A DNA stretch of 57,797 nt from Parvularculaceae bacterium (GCA_013389105.1 JACADZ010000040.1:1-57797); one strand, 5' to 3'. Shown: positions 42,027 through 51,066, counted from the first letter of the stretch. The notes: generated from the letters alone by a model not told the origin. Numbers and translations are program-made.

Positions 42027-45000
42027 CTAGCGCGATTCGGCTTCGAATCGCCGAGCTGATTCCTTCAGTCGCCGGGTGCGGTCGAAACCGTCGCGCCGGC
42101 CCCCCGCCGGTCGCGGGATGGCGGCGAGCTCGTGCGCCGGCGCGCGCCCCTCGCGAATGCGCACGAGTTCCTCGTCGAGTTCGGCCGACACATTGGCCTG
42201 CCTCTCGCCGGTCCAGGCCCAGCGATAGAACCGGGCGATATCCGCGCCGATACAGTACATGGCCGGTACGAAAAACAGAGTTACGAACAACGCGAACGCG
42301 ACTCCCATGGTGAGCGCGATCACCGTCGGCTTGAGGAAGTTCGCGTCGATCGAGTTCTCGTACATGATCGGAAAAAGTCCGGCGAAGGTGGTGATCGATG
42401 TGAGAAAGATCGGGCGGAATCGTCCGACCGCTGAACGCAGCAGCGCCTCGACGGCGCCGGCGCCCTGGGCGCGGCGGCGATTGATTGAGTCCAGCAGGAC
42501 GATGTTGTCATTGACCACCACGCCGGCCGCCGCCGCGACCCCGAAGAACGAGAAGAGGGCGAACTCCATTCCCCATATGAAATGGCCGAACGCGGCGCCC
42601 ATGTAGCCGAAAGGAATCGCCGCCATGATAAGCGCGGGCTGCCAGTAGGAATTCAGCGGAATGGCCAGCAGGACATACATGCCGATCAGCATGATGGCGT
42701 TGAGCGTCAGGAATCGCCCGACGAATTCCGCCTGCTCTTCCTGGTCGCCTCGCTGCGACATGGAGGCTTCAGGATGCCGGCGCTTCCATTCCGGCATGAA
42801 GTCTCGGAAGAACGCCTGATTGAGCGCGGCGCGATCGACGCCCTCGCGGATCTGCGCGGTCACCTGCGCCGTCCGCGCGCGATCGCGGCGATTGATCTGC
42901 TTGTAGCTCGGCTGGAATGAGAGGTCGGCGACGGCGGCGAGAGGCACTTCGCGACCGTCGGCGGTGCGGATGCGCATGCTGTCGATCGTCGTCAGCGACG
43001 CGCGCGCCTCGGCCGGGTAGCGCACCATCACCCGAACGTCCTGCCCGTCCCGCGGCAGGCGCTGCGCCTCCTCGCCGAAAAAGGCCTGACGCACCTGGCG
43101 GGAGATGTCGACGAGGGTCAGTCCGAAGCGCTCCGCGCCCGGCTTCAGGTCGATCCGGAGTTCCGGCGTCGCCGACTGGAGGCTGTTGCGGACATCATAA
43201 ACGCCAGGGATGGTTCGCAGATAGTTCTGGATGTCGAGCGTGGCGAGCCGAAGGTCTTCTAGGTCTTTGGATTCGACGCCGAAAGCGAGATCCGCCCCGC
43301 CGCCGGTCACGGTGAAGTCGAGGGTAATGTCTTCCGCATCGTCGATTGGACCCACCAGGTCGCGGAAGACCTTGGCGACCGTCTCTGAGGAAAGGCCGGC
43401 GTCGCGGTTGTCGCTGTCGACGATCGACACCTGACTGCGAACTTCGCCTTCAGCGGCGTTGATGAAGACCGTTTTGACGAAATCCGAGCCGTCCTTCGAC
43501 TTGTAACGCCCTTTGAGGCGCTCAACGCCCGCCTCGATCTGCTCGAAAACTTCGAGGCTGCGCGCGTAAGGAGTTCCTTCCGGAAACCGCACGTTCATGG
43601 AAATGAACGGGCCCTCGACATCGGGCTGAAACTTGAAACTGATCCAGCCCTGCGCGAGGAGCGCGACCGAGATCAGGAAAAATACGGCGAAAACAGCCGC
43701 CGTCTGATAACGGGCGCGAATCGCATAGCGAAGGACCGGCTGATAGATGTTGTCGGCGAAGGCGACGAGACCCTCCGAAAAGAAGCCTTGCAGGCGGAAG
43801 ACGACGCCGTCCTTGTTCTGCTTCTTGAGGTGCGACAGATGCGCGGGCAGGACGAAATAGGCCTCCATCAGCGAGAAGGAGAGCGCAAAAATGACCGTAT
43901 ACGAAATATGCTTGGTGAATTGTTCCGCGCCTCCGCCGATGAAGAGCCACGGCATGAAGGCGATGATCGTGGTCAGCACCCCGAACAGCACGGGTTTCGC
44001 CACGAGCTGAGCGCCGAGAATGGCGGCCTCGACCCCTCTGCCGCCCTTTTCTATTTCCTCGTGAATGCTCTCGCCGATGACGATGGCGTCGTCGACGACG
44101 ATCCCCGACACCAGGAGAAACGCGAACAGCGACAGGATGTTCAGCGATACGCCGGTCGCCGGCATAAAAATGAACGCAGCCGCGAAGGCGACGACGATGC
44201 CCCAGGAGACCCAGAACGCGATGGTCGGCCGGAGGAACAGGACAAGCAGGCCGAGCACCAGCAAGATGCCCATCGTCGCGTTCGTGGTGACGAGCTGCGT
44301 GCGCGCAAAATAGATGTCTGCGGTGTCGAACCAGATCTCGAGAGTCGCCTTGCCTTTGAGGCGCTGGTTGGTCGCGTCCACCCATTTGTGAACCGCGGCC
44401 GAGAGTTTCACGATGTCGAGCTTCTCGGGAGCTTCGATCGCGATCGTCACGGCCGGCTTGCCGTTGATCTCGCGGCGGACTTTGCGATCCTCAAATCCGT
44501 CGACGACTTTGGCGACGTCCTGAACCCTGATCTGCGCCCCGTCGGGGAGCTGGCGGACGACGATTTTCTCGAAGTCTTCGGCGCTGTCGGCGAGGTTGCG
44601 CGCGGCGACCTGGATGTTGCCGGTGTCGGTTTTCACCTGGCCGCCGGCAAGCGTGACAGAGGCGCCGCGGATGGCGCGCGCGACATCGTCGAAGGTGAGG
44701 CTGTAGCGCCGCAGCGCCTCTTCCGAAACCTCGATCGTCACTTCCTCGCGGAGCGCGCCGAATATGCTGACGAGCGGCGAGCCGTTGGGCAGACGCGAGG
44801 CTTCGTTCCGCAGTTCGCGCGCAAGCCGGTTGAGGTCCTTCTCCGTCAGGTCGCCGTAGAGCGCAATGTAGATCGCGGTGTCCTGCGCGGTCAGCTGACG
44901 CACCACCGGCGGAAAGGCGTCGGCGGGCAAGGTGGAAATGCCGTCGACGCGGTTCTTGATCTCGTTGAGAAAGAGCGAGGTGTCGGCGTCCTCTTCGCCT

Positions 45001-45284
45001 TCGATGAACAGGCTGGCGAACCCTTCGCTGGCCGTCGCCTCGACATGCTTGATGCCGTCGACATCAGCGAGCGACTCCTCCAGGCGCAGAATGACCTGCT
45101 CCTCGATCTCCTGCGGCGAGGCGCCGGGCCAGGCGATGGTGACCTGGGCGAAGTTGAATTTGCCTGACGGGAAGACCTCGCGCTCCACCCGCAAGAAACC
45201 CGCGATCCCTGCGAGGATCAGCGAGATCATGAACAGATTGGCGGCGACGGGGTTGCGGGCGAACCAGGAAATGAGGCCGTTCAC
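42027..45284 (-). CDS. RND efflux permease (AcrB/MdtB-like)
   Basis: A 1085-residue RND pump with the classic plan: helix 1 at the N-terminus (ISWFARNPVAANLFMISLILAG), a large periplasmic loop with the FPPVV segment, helices 2-6 with the proton-relay pair in GIVVDDAIVIGESIHEE (about residue 400), second periplasmic loop, and helices 8-12 (NSYWQPALIMAAIPFGYMGA, VVNDNIVLLDSINRRRA). It lies downstream of its adaptor gene with a 4-bp overlap (45281-45284). It exports drugs or other amphiphiles, with proton influx. The matching outer-membrane gene is at 49312-50889, separated by an inserted cassette and broken by a stop. Confidence 0.93.
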   Translation of the reverse strand: MNGLISWFARNPVAANLFMISLILAGIAGFLRVEREVFPSGKFNFAQVTIAWPGASPQEIEEQVILRLEESLADVDGIKHVEATASEGFASLFIEGEEDADTSLFLNEIKNRVDGISTLPADAFPPVVRQLTAQDTAIYIALYGDLTEKDLNRLARELRNEASRLPNGSPLVSIFGALREEVTIEVSEEALRRYSLTFDDVARAIRGASVTLAGGQVKTDTGNIQVAARNLADSAEDFEKIVVRQLPDGAQIRVQDVAKVVDGFEDRKVRREINGKPAVTIAIEAPEKLDIVKLSAAVHKWVDATNQRLKGKATLEIWFDTADIYFARTQLVTTNATMGILLVLGLLVLFLRPTIAFWVSWGIVVAFAAAFIFMPATGVSLNILSLFAFLLVSGIVVDDAIVIGESIHEEIEKGGRGVEAAILGAQLVAKPVLFGVLTTIIAFMPWLFIGGGAEQFTKHISYTVIFALSFSLMEAYFVLPAHLSHLKKQNKDGVVFRLQGFFSEGLVAFADNIYQPVLRYAIRARYQTAAVFAVFFLISVALLAQGWISFKFQPDVEGPFISMNVRFPEGTPYARSLEVFEQIEAGVERLKGRYKSKDGSDFVKTVFINAAEGEVRSQVSIVDSDNRDAGLSSETVAKVFRDLVGPIDDAEDITLDFTVTGGGADLAFGVESKDLEDLRLATLDIQNYLRTIPGVYDVRNSLQSATPELRIDLKPGAERFGLTLVDISRQVRQAFFGEEAQRLPRDGQDVRVMVRYPAEARASLTTIDSMRIRTADGREVPLAAVADLSFQPSYKQINRRDRARTAQVTAQIREGVDRAALNQAFFRDFMPEWKRRHPEASMSQRGDQEEQAEFVGRFLTLNAIMLIGMYVLLAIPLNSYWQPALIMAAIPFGYMGAAFGHFIWGMEFALFSFFGVAAAAGVVVNDNIVLLDSINRRRAQGAGAVEALLRSAVGRFRPIFLTSITTFAGLFPIMYENSIDANFLKPTVIALTMGVAFALFVTLFFVPAMYCIGADIARFYRWAWTGERQANVSAELDEELVRIREGRAPAHELAAIPRPAGGRRDGFDRTRRLKESARRFEAESR

Positions 45285-46531
45285 GGTCCACCCTCGCGGC
45301 GGTACGCGGCGGCGGCGGCGTCCTGAGGCGTCGGATCGACCTCGCCTTCAGATCGGTCGGCCTTGGTCGGATCGACCGGGACCACCCTGGAGCCGGCGTC
45401 GGCTCCGCGGAGCGGCGAGGTCACGACCCGGTCCCCGGCTTTCAATCCGCTCGACACGACGATCCGGTCGCGTTCAGCCGAGGCGATGACGATCGAACGC
45501 TTTTCGAGGACGTCGCCGGGTCCGATCACATAGACCGTATCGCGCCCGTAAAGCGCCGAGCGGGGGATGACGAAGGCGCCGTCGAACACCTTGCCTGCGA
45601 TCTTCGCATCGACGAACAGGCCGACGGCGAGGGGAGTACCGTCCGCGGCGGCCCCGGCGCCGTAAGGGTCGTCCACGACGGCGATGGCCGCGATCTGCCG
45701 CGTCGAAGGGTCGATGGCGCCTTCCGTGCGGGCGATGCGGCCCCTCCACTGATGCTCAACATTCGCGAGCGATCCCGTCAGAAGCACCTCGGGACCCGGC
45801 TTTTCCGCCGATTCAACAAAGCCGAACGGAAGCCCGAGCTTGCCGAGGTCGTTGTCGGTGAGGGTCAGGCGGATTTCAGCTGCGTCGATCGAAAAGATGC
45901 GGCCTAGTTGGGCGCCGGGGCCGACATACTGACCCTGCCCAACAAGCCTTTCGCGCACCCGTCCCTTGAACGGGGCTCTGATCTCGGTGCGCTCAAGATC
46001 GAGTTCGGCGGATTTGAAGTCCGCCCGCGCGGCGTCGTAGGCCGCGCGCGCCTGGGCCAATTGCGGCAGGCGCAAGGTGAGTTCCGAGGGATCGCCCTTG
46101 CGGCCCAGTTCTTCATAGTCGCGCCGGGCGAGCGCGGCTTCGGCTTCCTCGCGCTTCAGGCTTTCCTCCGCCTGGGCGACGCGCGACCGGGCGCTGGTTA
46201 CGGCGAGGCGATAGTCAGCGTCCTCGATCTTGAGGAGCAGGTCGCCCTCATTGAACGCGCCGCCGTCGACGAAGGCAGCCGAGGTGAAGACGACGCGGCC
46301 CGAAACCTGCGCCGTCAGCGTGATGTCGGTCCGCGGGCGCACCTCGCCTTGGGCAAAAACGTCAAGCGTGACCGATTGCGGTTCGACGGCGGCGTAAAAT
46401 ACGGAAGGCGGCGTGATCACCGGCGCCTGGGGCTTCACGCGCGGACGCGCCGCTCCCATGAGGCCGATCAGCAGTAGGCCTGCCGCGAGTATGCCGACGG
46501 TGCTGAGAACTGTAATGAACTTCCGGATCAC
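45281..46531 (-). CDS. RND efflux periplasmic adaptor subunit (membrane fusion protein)
   Basis: A 416-residue HlyD/AcrA-type adaptor: N-terminal anchor helix (FITVLSTVGILAAGLLLIGL), lipoyl-like half motifs (VSGRVVFTSAAFVDGGAF and IRAPFKGRVRERLVGQGQYV), a helical hairpin between them (about 115-185), then beta-barrel and membrane-proximal domains. The GTG at 46531 is preferred: GGAGGGG stands 6 bases before it on the minus strand. A longer ATG version from 46549 or 46660 would place this site inside the gene. Coupled to the pump gene by ATGA overlap. Confidence 0.9.
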   Translation of the reverse strand: MIRKFITVLSTVGILAAGLLLIGLMGAARPRVKPQAPVITPPSVFYAAVEPQSVTLDVFAQGEVRPRTDITLTAQVSGRVVFTSAAFVDGGAFNEGDLLLKIEDADYRLAVTSARSRVAQAEESLKREEAEAALARRDYEELGRKGDPSELTLRLPQLAQARAAYDAARADFKSAELDLERTEIRAPFKGRVRERLVGQGQYVGPGAQLGRIFSIDAAEIRLTLTDNDLGKLGLPFGFVESAEKPGPEVLLTGSLANVEHQWRGRIARTEGAIDPSTRQIAAIAVVDDPYGAGAAADGTPLAVGLFVDAKIAGKVFDGAFVIPRSALYGRDTVYVIGPGDVLEKRSIVIASAERDRIVVSSGLKAGDRVVTSPLRGADAGSRVVPVDPTKADRSEGEVDPTPQDAAAAAYRREGGP

Positions 46532-46905
46532 GGATCCCCTCCGCCCCATGGTCCCGATACTAGCCCAAATTGCTCGTCGCCATCGCCGGTCCATGCGACA
46601 GCGCGAGCCTACCGTGCGGTCAACAGATTGAGGAAGAGGAGCCGAGGCGACAGCGCCCAAGCCGTCGGGCCGCCTCGCCGCGAAACGGGATGTGTTTCAG
46701 GGGGCCGATTGCGGAAATGACGATTGAACTGTCGGTAGAGCTACACTCAAGTAAAGCCGCCCGAATCGGGTCTTTACAAAATAAACAAGGCCGTCTATTG
46801 GTCATGTAGTAGTATCGATTATGTTGCTTGTCGCTCCTGCCTGACGGTTTCGATCGGCAGGAGGTTTCAATCCTGCAGGAGGTTTCAATCCTGCAGGAGG
46901 TTTCA
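46532..46905. other. 374-bp upstream region of the lipoprotein cassette
   Basis: No gene. The part after 46720 is AT-rich. A possible plus-strand promoter is TTTACA followed after 17 bp by TATTGG (about 46773-46801), tentative. The last 50 bp are the triplicated ribosome-binding-site repeat described separately. The minus-strand promoter for the adaptor-pump pair should also lie here. Confidence 0.4.
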
Positions 46906-46907
46906 AT
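46857..46907 (+). repeat. 18-bp tandem repeat, about 2.8 copies, each with a Shine-Dalgarno sequence
   Basis: Unit GCAGGAGGTTTCAATCCT starts at 46857, 46875 and 46893; the third copy changes from TCAATCC to TCAATGG, which creates the start codon of the small lipoprotein gene at 46906. Each copy contains AGGAGG. The period, 18 bp, keeps the frame. The copies are perfect, indicating recent expansion or contraction by slippage. Confidence 0.9.
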
Positions 46908-47079
46908 GGAAATCGAAAGGACGCGCCGCACGATGTCGCTGCCGGCGCTTGTGCTCATGGCGGCTTGCCTTCTCTCCGCATGTCAGGTCGAGGTAAATCA
47001 GGCTCCGAGCCAACAGGAGCTCGAGTGGGAGTGCGTTCACAATCAAAATCCAACGGCTTGCGCGGAAGCCGGAATTTAG
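46906..47079 (+). CDS. Small lipoprotein of unknown function
   Basis: A 57-residue lipoprotein: basic start (EIERTRRT), hydrophobic core (LPALVLMAACLLSAC) with lipobox Cys C26, then a short mature part (QVEVNQAPSQQELEWECVHNQNPTACAEAGI) holding two further cysteines. The ATG at 46906 is set by AGGAGG of the third tandem repeat, 5 nt upstream. In the same frame an upstream ATG (46828) would translate the repeats as EVSILQ units; I consider that less likely because it would bury the signal peptide. It precedes the HExxH lipoprotein gene by 23 bp and is probably co-transcribed. Confidence 0.65.
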   Translation: MEIERTRRTMSLPALVLMAACLLSACQVEVNQAPSQQELEWECVHNQNPTACAEAGI

Positions 47080-47102
47080 GCCGTCCGCCTGGTCATAAAG
47101 AG

Positions 47103-48125
47103 ATGCGCATTTCGTTTTGGAAGCTGCTCGGTATCGGCGCGGCATGCGCCATGGCGGGGTGCGCATCTTCCTCGCAAATCAAGCGGGAAATCGACGCGCT
47201 TCCGCGCCTGAAGACCTCTGAGACGCAGTTTTTGAACGCGGTCTACAGAAAAAACGGATCGTGGCGGATCGTCTCTGTCGCCCGAGGCGGCGACGGCGCG
47301 CTCGATCCGGATTCGCTGAAGTTTGAACTGAGGGGCGCGGCGGCGAAAGCGCTCTTCAGGCTACGAAGCCCGACGCAATACTCCAAGTCCGATTTTTTGG
47401 ACGGCTTGACTGCCGTTGCAACTGCCGCGTCAGCGCTCAATCAGTCTGTATTTGGGGACAGCGCGCCAGGCCTTGAAGTCTCCCTGCTGGTCGCGCCAGG
47501 ATTCAGGAGCCATTTCGCCGAGCATACCGTGCGTGATGACAATGTGGTTACGATCGAATATCCCGTTTCGGAAAAGTACTTTAACGCGGCGCAGTTCAAC
47601 AAGTTCAACCTCGATCTCGGTAAAATCGCTCATGAAACCTATCACGCACTGGTCGGCGTGAGCGCAGCCGGGCAAGGCTCCCGCAATTTAGAAGAGCTTT
47701 CGGCGCGCCTGTACGCAGCGTGTTTTGAGTTCGCCGTCTACGAACGAACCTATCGCCCGCTTGTTTCGAAGCGGACGGAGCAAGGTCGTCACACATTCAC
47801 CGATTCCGAGCTTCAACAGATCGAGAATGACGGCGGACGCGCCGTCGTGCGGCGCTATGGAAAGCACGCCGCCGCGGATATCTTGTTCCAGACAGTCTGG
47901 ACGCACTTCTTCGGCGGCCGCAATTGGGTGTTCGCCGGCGATGAAGGGCAGACAGAGTTCATGAAAATTTGCAGCAGCCGGTATCTGGCCCGCCCTTCCG
48001 ATATCGCCAGGGTCATAGGCGAGGCGGCAGCTGACGAACGCGACGCGCCGGCCTCAATTCCTTTCGTTCCGCCAACTGAGCGATGGGCGAACGCCCCGGC
48101 TCCATGGGCGAAAAAAGTGAATTAA
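47103..48125 (+). CDS. Lipoprotein with HExxH motif, putative metallopeptidase-like family
   Basis: A 340-residue lipoprotein: signal ISFWKLLGIGAACAMAGC, lipobox Cys near residue 20. The mature part is mixed alpha/beta without a family I recognise. It contains HETYH (H177, E178, H181), a classical zinc-peptidase motif, with acidic E197/E198 in NLEELSARLYAACFEF 16-17 residues on, a gluzincin-like spacing. Conserved blocks also present in the damaged copy downstream are LEVSLLVAP, ACFEFAVYER, FTDSELQQIENDGGRAVV and VFAGDEGQTEFMKICSSRYL. The C-terminus is WANAPAPWAKKVN. Base composition is less GC-rich than in flanking genes, suggesting transfer. Activity is a hypothesis based on the motif. Confidence 0.7.
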   Translation: MRISFWKLLGIGAACAMAGCASSSQIKREIDALPRLKTSETQFLNAVYRKNGSWRIVSVARGGDGALDPDSLKFELRGAAAKALFRLRSPTQYSKSDFLDGLTAVATAASALNQSVFGDSAPGLEVSLLVAPGFRSHFAEHTVRDDNVVTIEYPVSEKYFNAAQFNKFNLDLGKIAHETYHALVGVSAAGQGSRNLEELSARLYAACFEFAVYERTYRPLVSKRTEQGRHTFTDSELQQIENDGGRAVVRRYGKHAAADILFQTVWTHFFGGRNWVFAGDEGQTEFMKICSSRYLARPSDIARVIGEAAADERDAPASIPFVPPTERWANAPAPWAKKVN

Positions 48126-48183
48126 CTCAGGGTTAAGCCGAAATAGCACGGCAACATTGTGAGGAGAATCCCGGGTACCCGCG

Positions 48184-49305
48184 ATGCCCATGACCTGTGC
48201 AATGAGCTGCCCATTCTTGGGTCGCGGCAGGCGAGCTTTGTTCGTGCTGCAATTGGCGCGCTGCTTTTTGTCGGCATGCAAGGCTGAACGTCATTGCAAT
48301 ACGATCTAGTTGTCCCGCGGTTCAAGACCGGCAACGTAGTCGCGAAGGGAGAGAAGCTTTATCTCGCCGGGGCCGGAAAGCTCCTCAATTCCTATTATAC
48401 TTCCGCGGAAGTGCTCATTCTGGGCGAGCCTGACGCTCAAAGAGTCGACGGCAGGTCGCAGGTTCACGGCGTCTCGGCCGGGAGAGACGGCATGTGGATA
48501 GCTATACGGAGCGAGAAGCCGCTCGATCCGATCGACTATCATGAGGGGCTCCATCAAGCCGCCGCTCTCTTGGCGAGCTTCCGGAGCGAATTAATCAACG
48601 ACGGCGCCCCCAACGCCGACGTGGCCCTCTTAATGGTTCCTTCGGGAGACAATCGGGCCTATGAAAGCGGCCTCCGTCGCGTAAAAAGCGGTCGAGCGGA
48701 GTTCAGCTACACATTTTCTGAAACGTCATTGCGTCCGCGGGCGTTCAACGCCTGCAGCAGGGCGTATGAAAAGCTCGGTCACGAGCTTTACCATGGACCG
48801 ACCGCGATCTAGCGACTGCGCAACAGTGGTTTGTCCCCGCGGCTCAAGGGAGATTCCCTCCCTGCGATCTAAATCGAACTTGCGGCGTCGCTATTCGCCA
48901 ATTGCTTTGCGTTTTCGCTCTATGAGCGACAAATGCGCAGCTTCGACGGGGAGTTTGACACGGACCAAGAGCGGAACGTGCTGAGCGACGCGGAACTCGT
49001 CACTATTCTTGAGGACGACGGACGAGCCATTGTGGAAAAATATCGCGGCAGGGCGCACGCCATTCTCTACATGATGGTCTGGGCCGGCATATTCGGCGAT
49101 CGCGACAAGATCTACGCGGGCGACCCGGGACACGACCAATTCATGAGATTGTGCTCGCGCAAAATTCTTGGCGATCCGGCAAACATCAAATCCTATCTGA
49201 CGCAAATCGCCGGCGACGGCGTTGACGCGCCGGCTGTATACACGCGGCTTCCAGGGCTTCGATCAGCGGTGGCGCGAGACGGCGGCTCCTTGGGCGCAGA
49301 ACTGA
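48184..49305 (+). pseudogene. Decayed tandem copy of the HExxH lipoprotein gene
   Basis: Reading frames across this stretch align with the preceding gene but are broken. A lipoprotein-like leader (GRRALFVLQLARCFLSAC) runs from 48184 in one frame. The body from about 48294 is in another, including ADVALLMVP and an intact HELYH motif at 48780. In-frame stops TAG (48810-48812) and TAA (48870-48872) follow. The frame then resumes with ELAASLFANCFAFSLYERQ and IYAGDPGHDQFMRLCSRKIL, then shifts again near 49240 to give DQRWRETAAPWAQN and a stop at 49303-49305, matching the C-terminus of the intact copy. So it is a diverged tandem duplicate with at least two stops and two frameshifts. Confidence 0.8.
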
Positions 49306-49311
49306 ACGACG

Positions 49312-50889
49312 TCATTGAGTTCGGGCTTCCGGCGTCACATCCGGCTCCACAAGAAAATCGCCGCCGATGGCCAAATACAACAGCACCCGGTTCGAGACGC
49401 GCTGCTGGCGCGCGCTCAGGAACGCGCTTTCAGAGGAAATCCGGCGGGTCTGCGCGTTGAGAAGGTCGAAAATCGTCGCAGCGCCTGACGCATAGCGCCG
49501 TTCGGTGAGTTCCTCGGCCGCCGCCGCCTCCTCATAGGCGAGCTTCAGCGCCTCTTCCCGGAGGGCGAGATAGGTCTCGGCGGAAATCGCGTTCTCGGCT
49601 TCTTCATAAGCGTTGAGCGCCGTCTGGGCGTAATTGAGGAGGCTCGCTTCGGCGAGCGCCCGGGCGCGCTTGGAGTTAGCGAGCAGGCGTCCGCCCTGGA
49701 ACAGCGGCTGGAACAGGCCGGAGGCGATATTGCCGGCGAGGCGCTCGGGATCGATGACGTCGGCCAAATCCGGACCGCTCGTGGAAATCTGTGAAGACAA
49801 GGTGAGACGCGGCAGCATCTGCTTGCGCGTCGCGCGCGCCCTGAGACCCGCCGCCTCCATCCGCGCCTCGGCGGCGCGCAGGTCAGGCCGCCGCGCCAGG
49901 ATTTCGCCCGGCGCGCCGGCGCCGGCGAGCGCCGTCAGGGCGGGGAGACTCGAAGCCGCCGCGAGTTCGGCGGCCGGGTAGCGTCCGAGAAGAACTTCGA
50001 GCCGGCGCGCGGCCTCTTTCTCCGCCTGCTGACGGAGGGCGAGGTTTGCCCGACTCGAGCCGAGCGCCGAGCGCGACAGGCGCACGTCGAGCGAGGAGGC
50101 GACGCCGCGCTCATAGCGGCGCTCCGTCACGCGCAGGTTGCTCTCGCGCGCCGCGGTGTCGCGCTCTCCCAGTTCGCGCTGCTGGCGTGCTTCGATGAGG
50201 CCGAACCAGGCTTGCGCCACGCGTCCCGCCAGTGAAAGGCGCGCCGCGTCGTAATCGGCGAGCGAGGCGCGCGCCTCGCGTTAGGCCGCCCTGGTCTCAT
50301 CGGTGAGACGTCCCCAGAGGTCGATCTCCCAGTTGAGCTGCGCCCCGAGCGCGAAGTTGTTGATGTAGACGCGCCGGTTGGGCAGGTCGGCGTCGCGGGA
50401 GCCGTTGCCGTCAAGGTCGAGGCCGTCGATCTTGCCGTCGCCGTTGGAGTCGATGCCGAAGCGGTCCTCCAGTTCCTGCGCGCGAAGGCCCGCCAACGGG
50501 CTCGACGATCCGCCTCCGCCGCCTGTCTGCGCCTGAAGGGACGGATCGGTGACGATGGCGTTGCGGCTGGCGTTGCCCGACGCGTTCAGCGTCGGCAGGA
50601 GGTCGGCCCGCTCAATCTTTGCGGTTGCACGCGCGGCCTGAAGGTTCGCGGCGGCGGCGAGCAGGGTGTTATTGTGGGTCAGGGCCTCGGCGATCAGGGA
50701 ATAGAGCTGCGGATCGCGCAGCGAAGCGACCCAGTCGCCGGTCGGCGGGTCGGCGACATCCTCCGCCGCGGCCCATTGGGCCGGCGGATCAGGGATCTGA
50801 GCGTCGAGCTGCGCCTTGTCCACGCTGGCGCAGGCGCCAAGCGCCAATAGCGACGCGGTCGCGCCGAGCCTGTACTTGCGAAAACTCAT
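49312..50889 (-). pseudogene. NodT-family outer-membrane efflux lipoprotein interrupted by an in-frame stop
   Basis: The 526-codon frame encodes a TolC/NodT outer-membrane factor. Lipobox Cys is at residue 20 (LLALGAC); the first half has YINNFALGAQLNWEIDLWGRL, the second repeats the OMF helices (VAQAWFGLIEARQQRELGER, IASGLFQPLFQGGRLLANSK, RRYASGAATIFDLLNAQTRR). Codon 203 is TAA (50283-50281); the frame then continues unchanged with REARASLADYDAARLSLAG, exactly as expected. So a single substitution, a sequencing error or readthrough explains it. An insertion at about 140-165 carries DSNGDGKIDGLD and DLDGNGSRD, EF-hand-like calcium loops. It would complete the RND pump, but a 2.8-kb cassette lies between. 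Confidence 0.85.
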
Positions 50890-50992
50890 TCGGGCGAGAC
50901 CCCTCTTTTCATGGCTTCTTACGGGGCGCTTGCGCCTCACCTCAACCCCCAAACGACCAGCGGAGGGCGCGGTGCGGCGAAGAGGGGGGCGT

Positions 50993-51066
50993 TGGAGGTC
51001 ACGGCCGGAATCGAACCGGCGTGGACGGCTTTGCAGGCCGCTGCGTCACCACTCCGCCACGTGACC
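50993..51066 (-). tRNA. tRNA-Cys (GCA)
   Basis: Minus-strand cloverleaf: acceptor GGTCACG / CGTGACC, D-arm with GCGGAGTGGTGACGC, anticodon loop around CTGCAAA (anticodon GCA), T-arm GGTTCGATTCC, discriminator T and encoded CCA. Located just upstream of the outer-membrane factor gene on the same strand. Confidence 0.93.
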
